A stretch of DNA of 42,814 bases from a virus, in the IMG/VR virus record IMGVR_UViG_3300036719_005178, positions 1 through 42,814 of that record; one strand, given 5' to 3'. Positions 7,656 through 16,917 of this stretch are shown here, piece after piece. A model generated the notes under the pieces. That model had not been told where the DNA came from and ran no database searches. It saw only the letters and a list, made by a program, of their open reading frames with translations. Position 1 is the stretch's first letter, and every line of letters begins with the position of its first letter. Made by a program: the position numbers and the translations under genes.

Positions 7656-8237
7656 TTATTCGTAATGATTTGAAGGCCAGTCAATTTCCAAATCAAATTG
7701 GGGCAAATCTGAAGGAAATTCTACAGCATCAATTTGCGAAATTAATGCTGCTTCCAGATCAAAACACTTTTGTGTGTAGTCATTAAGAGCATTTGCAATA
7801 AAAATAATATCATTAGAAGTAAATTCTACTGTAGAATTATTGTGTTTCCAACTAAAAGTTTTTTCTGGTGATGATGCAACTATTTGCGTCTTTAAAAGAA
7901 TCGCAGTTTTTGTTCTTTCATCGGTATTAATTAAAATATTTTTATATAAAATTCCACGATTTTCTGCTTCCCATCTTTGACCCGCATATTCATTTTTAAT
8001 TGAATTCTTTGCAAATTCTAACCAGTATTCAGCAAATTCAAATGTAAATGAAAAATCTGAATCAAACTTAATCCATCCAAAATTTTCGTGGCCTGCCCAA
8101 CCCAAATCAGATAATTCTTCATCACTTAATGACTCCATTCCGTGAATATTTTCCCAATTTTCTGGTAACTTTACTGGGTGATTTAAGACCTTGTTAATAT
8201 TTCTGTCAACCAAGACATAAAAATTTTTTCTAGTCAT
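7656..8237 (-). CDS. DUF4376-like protein
   Basis: A 193-residue protein. Residues about 85-180 (RWEAENRGILYKNILINTDERTKTAILLK, TFSWKHNNSTVEFTSNDIIFIANALNDYTQKCFDLEAAL) match the pattern of DUF4376, a roughly 110-residue domain of unknown function common in phage tail-fibre loci, with 'R...E..G......I.TD..T....' followed by 'W+......+......I......Y...CF..E'. Its ATG overlaps the upstream stop (ATGA), so it is coupled to the 174-residue gene. DUF4376 proteins often accompany fibres as caps or assembly factors; this role is inferred from context. Confidence 0.7.
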   Translation of the reverse strand: MTRKNFYVLVDRNINKVLNHPVKLPENWENIHGMESLSDEELSDLGWAGHENFGWIKFDSDFSFTFEFAEYWLEFAKNSIKNEYAGQRWEAENRGILYKNILINTDERTKTAILLKTQIVASSPEKTFSWKHNNSTVEFTSNDIIFIANALNDYTQKCFDLEAALISQIDAVEFPSDLPQFDLEIDWPSNHYE

Positions 8238-8758
8238 TCTTTTACTCTTTTTCTAGTTGATCTTCTTTGTTGTGGTTTTTGAATTTCTTCTATGGATTCC
8301 TTTGTGGATTTTTGTTTAACTTGTTTTTTAAATTCTTCTTTTATTTCCTCTTTTGATGGTGGAAGTTGTTTGACTTCTTTTGCTGCTTCCAACTGCTTAT
8401 CAGATTTTTTATTTTCAGGAGAAACTTGCCAAGGAGCAGCACCTTTCCAATGAACGTGATCTATATTATCAACATCCCATCCCCTCCAAGCACTATAATC
8501 ATCTTTTGGTTTTGTTGCAACTTGAACTCCGGCAGCAGCTGCTATTTGTTCTAGCATTTCAATTGCTTCTACTGGACTCAAAATACACCATAATGAATGA
8601 TAATCACCTCTCATATTAACTTCAATTGCACCACCAAAAGCAGTTCCTACAGTAATTGAACGAGCACGATTCTTGTTTTGTTGAAGATTTGCATACTCAT
8701 TTTCTTCATACATTTGATTGATTCTTTTACGAATTGCAGTTTCTTCTTTTTTTGGCAT
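8234..8758 (-). CDS. Conserved-type phage protein of unknown function, charged C-terminus
   Basis: A 174-residue protein. Residues 1-95 look folded (ITVGTAFGGAIEVNMRGDYHSLWCILSPVEAIEMLEQIAAAAGVQVA), an alpha/beta pattern ending in a helix; residues 96-120 are Trp-rich (DDYSAWRGWDVDNIDHVHWKG). The remaining 50 residues are Lys/Glu/Gln-rich and probably disordered or helical (KEEIKEEFKKQVKQKSTKES), ending in an Arg/Lys patch (RRSTRKRVKE). No enzyme motif is visible. It lies between the collagen-like gene and the DUF4376 gene, with its own late-promoter motif 27 bases upstream. It may assist fibre assembly or bind nucleic acid through the basic tail; both are guesses. Confidence 0.65.
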   Translation of the reverse strand: MPKKEETAIRKRINQMYEENEYANLQQNKNRARSITVGTAFGGAIEVNMRGDYHSLWCILSPVEAIEMLEQIAAAAGVQVATKPKDDYSAWRGWDVDNIDHVHWKGAAPWQVSPENKKSDKQLEAAKEVKQLPPSKEEIKEEFKKQVKQKSTKESIEEIQKPQQRRSTRKRVKE

Positions 8759-8784
8759 ATCAAAAAAATAATTAAATCTTTTAC

Positions 8785-8792
8785 TATTTATT
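8785..8792 (-). promoter_or_regulatory. Candidate T4-type late promoter, AATAAATA
   Basis: AATAAATA on the minus strand, overlapping the stop codon of the collagen-like gene and 27 bases before the ATG of the 174-residue gene. Confidence 0.5.
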
Positions 8793-10098
8793 GAGTTGTC
8801 CAGGTAATTGTTACGAATCCTCCTGGAGCAACTGTAACTGGATAAGTTTGTCCTCCAGTAATCACAGATGCCAAATTAGTCGTATTTGCTGCAGATCCTG
8901 CTCCTCCAGGATTGGAACTGCCCGATCCACCAGGATTTCCTGGATTTCCTGGGTTTCCACCAGATCCAGAATTTCCTGGATTTCCACCAGATCCTGGATT
9001 TCCTGATGATCCTGGATTTCCCGGATTTCCTAATGGAGAGGGGGATTCAAAGCTAGAAAAGAAACCTGCTCCACCACCCCCACCACCTCCACCGGGGCTG
9101 AATGAACTACTACCGCCACTGCCTCCAGATCCACCAGGAAATACTCCAGGAGTACCAGATCCACCGGACGGACTCCCTCCCCCAGCAGAACCGCCAGAAC
9201 CTCCAGATCCACCAGGCCCTCCTGGACCACCCACGCCACCGGCACCACCATTTCCACCTGTACCATTATTTCCCGGATTTCCAGAATTTCCTGCTCCACC
9301 ACCCGATCCATTATTTCCTGGATTTCCTGGATTTCCAGAATTTCCAGTTCCACCAGGATTACCTGTTCCTGCAGATCCCCCTGCGCCTCCAGGAAAAATT
9401 AATCCAAATACTGATGAATTAGATCCAGTAGTTCCTGCATTTCCGGGATTTCCCGGATTTCCACCACTACCTCCTGATCCAGAATTTCCTGGATTTGCAC
9501 CAGATCCTGGATTTCCTGATGATCCTGAATTTCCTGGATTGGCACCAGATCCTGGATTTCCAGGATTACCGGGGTTTCCCGAAGATCCTGTATTACCCGA
9601 TCCTCCAGAATTTCCTGGATTTCCTGGATTTGCAGGAGTTCCACCCCTACCTCCATTGCCTCCAGATCCACCAGAACCACCAGATGGTCCACTACCAGAA
9701 CCTCCTGGATTTCCTGCACCTCCTGCGATGGATCCGCCGCGGCCAGCAGCCAGACCGCCACCGCCACCGCCACCTCCACCACCACTACCAGAATTTCCAG
9801 GGGCTCCTGACAAACCTCTATTTCCGGGATTTCCTGGATTTCCTGCATTACCACCCGATCCAGAATTTCCCGGATTTCCTGGATTTCCACCGCTACCACC
9901 ATTACCGCCTCCACCTCCTCCACCACCATTTCCTGCAGATCCAGGATTTCCAGGATTTCCTGCTCCACCTCTTCCAGAAACACTTAAAGTTCTTAATCTT
10001 GAAGGAGCAGTAAAATTTCCCGGAGCATTGAAGGTAATAGAACTCGCACGATCCATAAATCCTGGAGATCTAGATTTTCCACTGGCACCTAATGGCAT
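8788..10098 (-). CDS. Collagen-like, Gly-Asn-Pro-rich fibre/adhesin protein
   Basis: The product has 436 residues. Residues 1-40 form a short beta lead ([18 protein letters not shown]) as in phage glycine-rich adhesins. Residues about 43-400 are glycine at nearly every third position with many G-N-P triplets ([10 protein letters not shown]), GGN/GSG runs and stretches of 8-10 glycines. About 30 residues at the end ([20 protein letters not shown], then FVTITWTTQ) form a beta cap. Two folds fit: a collagen triple helix (Pro in the Y position) or a bundle of polyglycine-II helices as in T4-like gp38 adhesins. GC is much higher than in the flanks. The repetitive DNA makes the other frames long and open on both strands; these are composition artefacts. 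It is probably a receptor-contacting or spacer element of a tail fibre. Confidence 0.85.
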   Translation of the reverse strand: MPLGASGKSRSPGFMDRASSITFNAPGNFTAPSRLRTLSVSGRGGAGNPGNPGSAGNGGGGGGGGNGGSGGNPGNPGNSGSGGNAGNPGNPGNRGLSGAPGNSGSGGGGGGGGGGLAAGRGGSIAGGAGNPGGSGSGPSGGSGGSGGNGGRGGTPANPGNPGNSGGSGNTGSSGNPGNPGNPGSGANPGNSGSSGNPGSGANPGNSGSGGSGGNPGNPGNAGTTGSNSSVFGLIFPGGAGGSAGTGNPGGTGNSGNPGNPGNNGSGGGAGNSGNPGNNGTGGNGGAGGVGGPGGPGGSGGSGGSAGGGSPSGGSGTPGVFPGGSGGSGGSSSFSPGGGGGGGGAGFFSSFESPSPLGNPGNPGSSGNPGSGGNPGNSGSGGNPGNPGNPGGSGSSNPGGAGSAANTTNLASVITGGQTYPVTVAPGGFVTITWTTQ

Positions 10099-10123
10099 TT
10101 TAGTATTTCTTTATTTCTAAAAT

Positions 10124-10131
10124 TATTTATT
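10124..10131 (-). promoter_or_regulatory. Candidate T4-type late promoter, AATAAATA
   Basis: AATAAATA on the minus strand, 26 bases before the ATG of the collagen-like gene and just after the stop of the third dioxygenase gene. Confidence 0.5.
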
Positions 10132-10133
10132 AC

Positions 10134-10730
10134 TTAATCCAAATAAAACCAACCTGTTACAATATACTTTGATTCGTTTCCGTGAACTACATTTCCTCTG
10201 TGAGTATGAGTGTAAGCAGCTGGCCAAATTGCAATTGAATTTTCTTTGGGAGGAACTCTCAATCTTTGATATAAAAATTCAGTTTCTCCTGCACAATTTT
10301 CTCCCAATGTGTTTAGATATAAACTATAAGCCAAGATTCTATTTGCAAGATCTCCCCCATTTTGTTCAGAATGCCAAATATGATATCCGGCACCCGGAAT
10401 TGTTTTTTGCATTTTTACAGAAGTGCATCTAATTGGAAGATCTCTCAAAATATCAAATTCTGAACTATACTCATCATAACACTTTTGAAGTCCTTCCCAA
10501 AAAATAGATAAAGACGATTCATTATTAAAACTTGATAATGAATGATTTTTTAAATTCAAAAAGAGAAATTCATCTTGCTTTTTTGTCTTATCAATTTCTT
10601 CAGATTTTTGCCGATCAGATCCAACTCCAGATTGAAATAGTCTTTCAAATTCTTGTATTAAGTGATGACAAAAACCATCAGGATACACATTTTCATATAA
10701 TCCAATAAAATCTATATATTGTTTGTTCAT
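10134..10730 (-). CDS. Fe(II)/2-oxoglutarate dioxygenase-like protein with HxE facial triad
   Basis: A 198-residue protein. The core reads GAGYHIWHSEQNGG (H120, E122 replacing the usual Asp), NRILAYSLYLNTLGENCAGETEFLYQRLRVPPKENSIAIWP, then AAYTHTHRGN (distal His 175 or 177) and SKYIVTGWFYLD as the last strand. The order and spacing fit the P4H-type fold; HxE is an accepted but less common variant. The N-terminal 100 residues are helical (FCHHLIQEFERLFQSG). The gene directly precedes the collagen-like gene, so the two dioxygenases at 6355-7600 and this one bracket it. Substrate unknown; protein hydroxylation is the leading hypothesis. The low Asp-for-Glu support and lack of an obvious Arg ligand (K188 may serve) keep confidence moderate. 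Confidence 0.8.
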   Translation of the reverse strand: MNKQYIDFIGLYENVYPDGFCHHLIQEFERLFQSGVGSDRQKSEEIDKTKKQDEFLFLNLKNHSLSSFNNESSLSIFWEGLQKCYDEYSSEFDILRDLPIRCTSVKMQKTIPGAGYHIWHSEQNGGDLANRILAYSLYLNTLGENCAGETEFLYQRLRVPPKENSIAIWPAAYTHTHRGNVVHGNESKYIVTGWFYLD

Positions 10731-10744
10731 ATTTGGATATAATA

Positions 10745-13700
10745 TTATGTAAAGTTATATAGGGCGATATTACCGTACCAAGTTGTTCCATTATTTGGAG
10801 TAAAGAAGGACCAAATATCAGTTGCATTGGCAGTGGTTGTTCTTGATGGAGTTACGTTATTTGGCCATTTTACTGATGCTGGCCATACAATCGTTCTTCC
10901 TGCGGTTGTATCATTTGCCAATATTAACGTAAATGATGCAGTTCCTGAAGTTACACCTGTAGTAAATGTAAACGTACAATTACCTGTCAATGTTGCAGTA
11001 AACACGTTTCCGTTAGCTAAATTAATAGTCGCAGCAGTTCCAGTATTTCCTAATGCACTAGTAGCTTCAACATAATTTTTTAATACTGCTTTATCTAAAG
11101 TTGTTGAAGATAAATCAATTCCCGTAGAATTAATTGTAATTGCAGATCCGACTACCAAATTAGTTCCATTAAATGTTAAATTTGAAGATCCTGCAAAATC
11201 TCCAGATGATCTGTACTGAACTTGATTATCAGATCCAGCAGCATTTGAAGTGATTGTAGCCACTCCAGAAGATGCAGTAATTGATAAAGTTCCTCCATTA
11301 ACGTTAATAACTGTAAGTGCAGTGCCGACACTTACATTATTTTTTCTTAACTCTACTCCAGAAATAACGTTACTTAAACTACTACCATCACCAATAAATT
11401 TATTAGCTGTTACAATACCACTGAATGATGCTTGAGTTCCAAAGAGTGATGTTGTATGAGTTGTAATACCAGAAAATGTAGAAACTCCAGTAACATTTAA
11501 TTGTTGCGAAGTTAAATTAGTAGTACTTGTTACACCTAATGTAGTAATTCCAGAAACTGTAAGGAAAGTTGATCCAACAGAAATAGCACTAATAACATTA
11601 CTAGAATTAAAATTTGTTGCATTTACTGTCGCAAAAGTGCAAACTCCAGTAACATTTAATTGTTGTGAAGTTAAATTAGTAGTACTTGTTACACCTAATG
11701 TAGTAATTCCAGAAACTGTAAGGAAAGTTGATCCAAGAGAGACTGCAGTGAGATTTCCTGTTATATTTGGATTATTCGTAAGATCATATCCAGCACCATT
11801 GCCAACAAGAATAGTTCCCGCAACAGGAGTTGATGTTAGATTTGTACCACCTTTGTTTAAAGGAACTGGACTTGTAAGATTATTTGGATCTTGATAATAG
11901 GATCCATCTTGTCCATCTAACTTATCTGCATCAACATCACCTCCTTGGGCAGAAGTTTTAATTCTTACTGCACCATCACCATCAAAAGCAAATGTTGATT
12001 TCTTAAATTTAGAAACTCCAACGTTTGTGTAATTTACATCTCCAAGTATACCATCAACACGATTTAATTTAAGATTTACATTTCCATAGTAGGTTGTAAT
12101 CCCCGATGAAGCATCAAAAGAAGTTCCAGTAACTGTAAATGGTTCAGTAGTTCCAATTCCAACACCTTTTACAACTTTTTGGAAGGTGCTATTTCCAGAT
12201 AAAAACGTATCAATAGTAGCAGATCCACTTCCAAGACGAGTTGGTGAAATAGTTCCAGAAATAATATTAGATGCGTCAATATTAGTTCCTGAGATTACCG
12301 AATAATTACTTGCGCTTGTTGAAGAAGTATTAACTACTTTATTATATTGAACATTTTGTTTTGTAAAGGTGGCAATTCCAGATCCTGTAGATCCTAGAGA
12401 AACAGCACTTACAGACAATCCATTAATTGAAGCAAGTGCATCTCCTCTTAAACTATGCAGAGTAAACCCATTTGTAATTACAGATCCAATAAAGTAGAAA
12501 TATCCTGAAGTAAGTCCTGAAGGTAATCCTACACCTACAACTTTAACAGCATCTCCAGTAGAGTAACCGTGATTTAGTAAAGTTATAAAATTAGAGCTTG
12601 TATTTACTCCAGATCTTGTTAAAGAGTGTGTTCCAGTTCCAGTGCTGGTCAAATCAAGAATATTTAAAAGTCCATAATTTGTATAAAGTTCAACAGAAGT
12701 TATTCCAACCTTTTTAATATAATAAGTTTGATTATTCGTTAATCCTCCAATTACAGATCCTGCACCAATATTATAAATGACAGGATCTCCGTCAGAAAAT
12801 GTATTTACACCAACAATAATTCTATTTTGAGTTGTATCAATATCACTTAAAGAATTAAATGATGTAGAATACCCCACACTTATATCTGTAGATAATCCTA
12901 TAGCATCATTATCTGAAATAAAATCTGGAGATGTTATAGATGCAGCAAATTTGGTATTATTTGTTAGTTTTGTATATAATCTAGTCTCTACAGAATTAAC
13001 AGTAACAGTTGCATAATTTGTTCCACTTATTGGAACACTTGTAATTCTTAATATATCATTTGCAGCATAATTTCTCCCACCAAATACAAAATCAACATCT
13101 ATAATTTGCCCAGAAGAATTAACGGTTACATTTGCAACTGCCGATGTTCCTATACCCGTTGATGTCGCAATTGAAACATTGTTATAAGTTCCCTGCACAT
13201 AACCAGATCCACCAGATAATAGTGTACTAAGAACTAATACACCCTTAACTAATCCAGTAGTTCCGTATCCAACATTATGAGGTGTAGTTACAATTCCAAT
13301 TGCAACATTATTATTTGCAGATACAATTTGTGTACCATTTGTAAAATTATAATTTCTTGTAGAATCACTTAGAACTAGATATTGACTATCTCTATCGTTG
13401 ATTAATCTATATGTTAGAGTTCCAATTCCCGTAGATTCAACAACAAGATCTCCAGAAAGTAAATCTTTTGGTGGAACATCATCAACTAACGACAATCTTG
13501 CATCAGTTATTGTACTGATATAATATCCAGATTCTCTTGCGACAGAAATTAATTCAGAATTAATTTGTCCGGAAGAATTTAAAATAACAACTGCATTTGG
13601 TACTGAACTTGTAGATGCATTTTTATCAATAAAATCGCCAAGACGATCATTTAAAAATGTTCTTTGTGCCTTTTGTGTGCTAAGTCTATAGTCTTGAGCG

Positions 13701-16700
13701 CCACCAGGTTCGTTATCACCTAAACCAATATCAGCAGATACTTCTGTAATTTCCGGACTATTTCCAATTTTAAATTTAAGGCTTGTTAGTTCACCGATTG
13801 TAACAGTATTATTAAATATAATATTTCCAGTTCTATTAAATGCTGTAATTGCATCACCTACTTTAAAGTCACCAAGTTCATTTGTTCCTGAAGTATAAAC
13901 TCGGCCGCCCCTTTCAGATACTTGCTCTTTTGTAGAGTCAACAATTCCACCATTTTGTGGAAGTGCATTATAATCATTTCCAGATCCAACATATTCCCAA
14001 GTATGAGAAGATGAGTTAATAATACTTGGACGATGGAAATAACAGAAATAATTTTCAGGTAGAGATGATACATTTTGAATACTTTCTCCAGTTTCTGTCG
14101 TTCCAACCGTAACATCAATCGTATAATAAGATGTAATTCCAACAACAGATGTAACTGATGCTGTTTGTGGTGATGGGCTATGATCTTGAATTGTTCCTAC
14201 AGTATTAAAATCTACACCACTTTGTACTGAAACAAGAAGTTTATTAGAAGTAAATGTTACTGCATATCCAGAAGCACTAGTAAATGTTTGTGTAATTAAT
14301 CTTCCAGGAACAAAAGCATATGAACTTGAATCTAAAGTAAGTTCTTGATAATTATTATGGTAAGATGGAATATTTTCTACAAAAAATTCATTATTTGACT
14401 TCTGTAACGTATGAATACCAGAAGATGTATTAGTCAGATCAACAACTTTAGTTAAACTAATATCTTCATAAAGTTTAATGGTATTAATACCAACATAATC
14501 TACAAAATATTCTTTTTTATCCACCAATCCACCAATAGCACCAGAAGAACTTTTTATATAAAGAACTGTATCAGAATCTGTGAGATTATGAGATGTTATT
14601 GTAATTTCATTTGAAACTGTGTTAATTCCCGAAACACCATCAAAAGTGGTAGAATATCCAACACTTTTAAAAGTACCAGTTACATCTTGATAACTTTGAT
14701 TATAAAAACGAAGAACATAATTTGTTTGTTCTTTTCCACCCAAACCAACAATTTTTAAAGATTGATTTCCATCAACTACAGAATTTGCAGCAACAATTCC
14801 TCTATCAAATACAAAAGAATTTGGACTAAATCCTTTGGATCTAAGTGCATTAGTTCCAAAGTTTGTAGCAGAGTTTGTAATAGAGAGATATCCACCAGAT
14901 TCAGATAAAGATCCATCTTGGCAGAAAATTTGGAAACAAGATACTAATTGAGCATATCCATCATTAATTGCTCTATATCCAATACCACCAAAAGAAACTA
15001 GAGTAAAAGCATTTGCAACTATAGATTTTCCTTGTTCAGGAACTCCACCAATCGCAGGATTTTCTGCTTCATTTGGAATAGTTGGTGTATTTGGTGTGAC
15101 AACTTTATTCCCATCAACCAAAATTCCATTACCGCCCAAGAAAGAAATTACTGAACAATTTTGAATATATGGAGATCTTGTAATTACGGGTTTAGTATCT
15201 GTAACTGCATATCCAACTCTAGAAGTTGTTGCATCTAATGGATCATCAAATGATAAAGCATAGTCAAAAGTGTATTGGGGAACCCCACTAATAACGTAAT
15301 CTCTTAGAGTAATTCCAGACACATAGGCTCCATTACGAACCCTAAACATATCTTTTCCGGCACTTTGAGGTCTTACAATAGTATTTCTAATATTATCCCC
15401 AATAATGCTAACATCTTCATAAAGAATAATGGGATTATCTTCTACGTAATCACCAGTCTCAACAAATATTACAACTTTTCCACCTCTCTGCGATGCTAAT
15501 TGTGCTGCTTTTTTAATAGTTTGTACTGGTAAAAGAGTACCATCATTCGCATCATTTCCTTTTGTAATAGAAACATAAATTCTATTATCAAAAGCACCCA
15601 AACTAGGTGCAAAAGACAAGTTTCCAAAACCATCAGTAACAATAGATTGGCCAGCAATTCCATCTGATGTTGGATATTTTAGATTTGATACGGTTAATAT
15701 CCCAGATATATTTAATTGCTGTGTGGTTAAATTAGTAGTACTTGTAACTCCTAGTGTACTAATTCCAGATGAATTAATGTTTGTTAAAGTAGCATTGGTA
15801 CTATTCAGAGTTGTAACAGTACCAATTGTACCACTTAAGTTTGTTAAAGTAGCATTGGTACTATTCAGAGTTGTAACAGTACCAATTGTACCACTTAAGT
15901 TTGTTAAAGTAGCATTGGTACTATTCAGAGTTGTAACAGTACCAATTGTACCACTTAAGTTTGTTAAAGTAGCATTGGTACTATTCAGAGTTGTAACAGT
16001 ACCAACACCACTTACAAGAAGATTTTCATTTGTGACATTGGTTGCAGTTGTAATACCAAGAGTTGTAATTCCGGAAAAAACTTGAAGTCCATTATTGAAT
16101 GTTGCAAGTCCTACAAAAGTAGAAATACCCGTTACTTGAATATCATTGAATGTATTAGGACCATTGACAATGGAAGTTTCAATAGTTGCAATTGTTGTTG
16201 CATCAAGAGAAGTAATGTTCTGAAGTTGTCTTGCAGAACTAATAACTTGAGTATTATTAATTAAATATGCATTTGAAGATGTGACTCCAGAAATTAAAAT
16301 ATCACCAATCACGTGAAGTTTTGATGTTGCAATTGTTGTGCCAATGCCAACATTTCCTTGAGAATCAACTAGTACAACAGTTGATCCACTACCTACTTGA
16401 AATGGATTTAATGAAATATTTGTAGCAATACCAATATTACCAGCAACATAAACATCACTATTAAATGTAGAGACTCCTGCAACTTCAAAATTCGTAGTTG
16501 TTATAAGTTCATTGATGTCTAAATTGCCACTAATTTTTACATCACCTTGAGCATAAAGTGCTGTTTGACCTGTAGAAACTGGTGAACGAATATCAAGTAA
16601 AAAAGCAGGATTAGCTGTTCCAACACCAACAGACTGTCCAGATCCTGTAGGGCCTGCGATTACAGTAAAAATTGTTCCACCAGTTCCAACTCTTAATTGG

Positions 16701-16882
16701 TTAAAAACTGTTGCAATTCCAGTAATACGTGCATCAGTAGCAGCAATTCCACCTAAAACGTGAAGAGTATGATTTGGAATTGAAGTGCCGATACCAACTT
16801 TATTGGTAGTAGCATTTGCAAGAATAAGGTTTTGATTGACCTCTAGGCCATTTTTTACAACAAAATTCTTATTAATAGCCAC
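10745..16882 (-). CDS. Giant tail fibre/adhesin with beta-helix and tandem 20-residue repeats
   Basis: A 2045-residue protein. It starts at GTG 16882 (MAINKNFVVKNGLEVNQ) with GGGGA upstream; no ATG lies near. In order: VGIGT...LHV shaft repeats (residues 25-190); nearly four tandem copies of GTVTTLNSTNATLTNL... (about 290-370); a pectate-lyase-like beta-helix (NRIYVSITKGNDANDG, SIIGDNIRNTIVRPQSAGKD, SPYIQNCSV; about 435-710); beta domains with SHTWEYVGSG (about 950); GSGY modules; a second shaft with a repeated GITTLGVTSTTNLTSQQL unit (about 1720-1830); and a C-terminal domain ending WSFFTPNNGTTWYGNIALYNFT that is homologous to the end of the 1955-residue protein. It is one of the largest virion proteins here and probably a host-recognition fibre. 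Confidence 0.85.
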   Translation of the reverse strand: MAINKNFVVKNGLEVNQNLILANATTNKVGIGTSIPNHTLHVLGGIAATDARITGIATVFNQLRVGTGGTIFTVIAGPTGSGQSVGVGTANPAFLLDIRSPVSTGQTALYAQGDVKISGNLDINELITTTNFEVAGVSTFNSDVYVAGNIGIATNISLNPFQVGSGSTVVLVDSQGNVGIGTTIATSKLHVIGDILISGVTSSNAYLINNTQVISSARQLQNITSLDATTIATIETSIVNGPNTFNDIQVTGISTFVGLATFNNGLQVFSGITTLGITTATNVTNENLLVSGVGTVTTLNSTNATLTNLSGTIGTVTTLNSTNATLTNLSGTIGTVTTLNSTNATLTNLSGTIGTVTTLNSTNATLTNINSSGISTLGVTSTTNLTTQQLNISGILTVSNLKYPTSDGIAGQSIVTDGFGNLSFAPSLGAFDNRIYVSITKGNDANDGTLLPVQTIKKAAQLASQRGGKVVIFVETGDYVEDNPIILYEDVSIIGDNIRNTIVRPQSAGKDMFRVRNGAYVSGITLRDYVISGVPQYTFDYALSFDDPLDATTSRVGYAVTDTKPVITRSPYIQNCSVISFLGGNGILVDGNKVVTPNTPTIPNEAENPAIGGVPEQGKSIVANAFTLVSFGGIGYRAINDGYAQLVSCFQIFCQDGSLSESGGYLSITNSATNFGTNALRSKGFSPNSFVFDRGIVAANSVVDGNQSLKIVGLGGKEQTNYVLRFYNQSYQDVTGTFKSVGYSTTFDGVSGINTVSNEITITSHNLTDSDTVLYIKSSSGAIGGLVDKKEYFVDYVGINTIKLYEDISLTKVVDLTNTSSGIHTLQKSNNEFFVENIPSYHNNYQELTLDSSSYAFVPGRLITQTFTSASGYAVTFTSNKLLVSVQSGVDFNTVGTIQDHSPSPQTASVTSVVGITSYYTIDVTVGTTETGESIQNVSSLPENYFCYFHRPSIINSSSHTWEYVGSGNDYNALPQNGGIVDSTKEQVSERGGRVYTSGTNELGDFKVGDAITAFNRTGNIIFNNTVTIGELTSLKFKIGNSPEITEVSADIGLGDNEPGGAQDYRLSTQKAQRTFLNDRLGDFIDKNASTSSVPNAVVILNSSGQINSELISVARESGYYISTITDARLSLVDDVPPKDLLSGDLVVESTGIGTLTYRLINDRDSQYLVLSDSTRNYNFTNGTQIVSANNNVAIGIVTTPHNVGYGTTGLVKGVLVLSTLLSGGSGYVQGTYNNVSIATSTGIGTSAVANVTVNSSGQIIDVDFVFGGRNYAANDILRITSVPISGTNYATVTVNSVETRLYTKLTNNTKFAASITSPDFISDNDAIGLSTDISVGYSTSFNSLSDIDTTQNRIIVGVNTFSDGDPVIYNIGAGSVIGGLTNNQTYYIKKVGITSVELYTNYGLLNILDLTSTGTGTHSLTRSGVNTSSNFITLLNHGYSTGDAVKVVGVGLPSGLTSGYFYFIGSVITNGFTLHSLRGDALASINGLSVSAVSLGSTGSGIATFTKQNVQYNKVVNTSSTSASNYSVISGTNIDASNIISGTISPTRLGSGSATIDTFLSGNSTFQKVVKGVGIGTTEPFTVTGTSFDASSGITTYYGNVNLKLNRVDGILGDVNYTNVGVSKFKKSTFAFDGDGAVRIKTSAQGGDVDADKLDGQDGSYYQDPNNLTSPVPLNKGGTNLTSTPVAGTILVGNGAGYDLTNNPNITGNLTAVSLGSTFLTVSGITTLGVTSTTNLTSQQLNVTGVCTFATVNATNFNSSNVISAISVGSTFLTVSGITTLGVTSTTNLTSQQLNVTGVSTFSGITTHTTSLFGTQASFSGIVTANKFIGDGSSLSNVISGVELRKNNVSVGTALTVINVNGGTLSITASSGVATITSNAAGSDNQVQYRSSGDFAGSSNLTFNGTNLVVGSAITINSTGIDLSSTTLDKAVLKNYVEATSALGNTGTAATINLANGNVFTATLTGNCTFTFTTGVTSGTASFTLILANDTTAGRTIVWPASVKWPNNVTPSRTTTANATDIWSFFTPNNGTTWYGNIALYNFT
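11482..11577. repeat. 96-bp near-perfect direct repeat, copy 1
   Basis: Matches 11641-11736 (offset 159) with a single difference (TTGCGAA versus TTGTGAA). It encodes the SVGSTFLTVSGITTLGVTST and NLTSQQLNVTGV shaft unit. Confidence 0.85.
11641..11736. repeat. 96-bp near-perfect direct repeat, copy 2
   Basis: Partner of 11482-11577. A more diverged third copy of the same unit is visible at about 15711-15770. Confidence 0.85.
15779..16005. repeat. Tandem array of 60-bp perfect repeats, about 3.75 copies
   Basis: The 60-base unit beginning TTGTTAAAGTAGCATTGGTA (plus strand) occurs at 15781, 15841 and 15901 without any mismatch. A fourth copy at 15961 is identical for 45 bases. The unit length is a multiple of three, so copy number changes keep the reading frame: each copy adds 20 residues (GTVTTLNSTNATLTNL...) to the shaft. 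Confidence 0.97.
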
Positions 16883-16909
16883 GGTTCACTATCCCCGTTA
16901 AATTTTAAA

Positions 16910-16917
16910 TATTTATC
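16910..16917 (-). promoter_or_regulatory. Candidate T4-type late promoter, GATAAATA
   Basis: GATAAATA on the minus strand, 28 bases before the GTG of the 2045-residue gene and touching the stop codon of the upstream gene. Confidence 0.5.

Noticed and set aside
9399-9983. 194-residue minus-strand frame rich in E, I, V inside the collagen-like gene
   Set aside because: Frame-shifted reading of the same triplet repeat (glycine codons read as E/V/I); no start signal and low-complexity composition.
8912-10120. 402-residue plus-strand open frame of Pro/Pro-Gly repeats opposite the collagen-like gene
   Set aside because: It is the complement of Gly/Pro codons; the repeat period keeps all frames open. 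It has no RBS, runs against every neighbour and has no fold beyond proline runs.
15779-16005. Tandem repeats considered as a CRISPR array
   Set aside because: Copies are directly adjacent without spacers and are in frame with a coding sequence.
15723-16085. Plus-strand frame with perfect repeats (VTVPIVPLKFVKVALVLFR...)
   Set aside because: Antisense of the 60-bp tandem array in the 2045-residue fibre gene.
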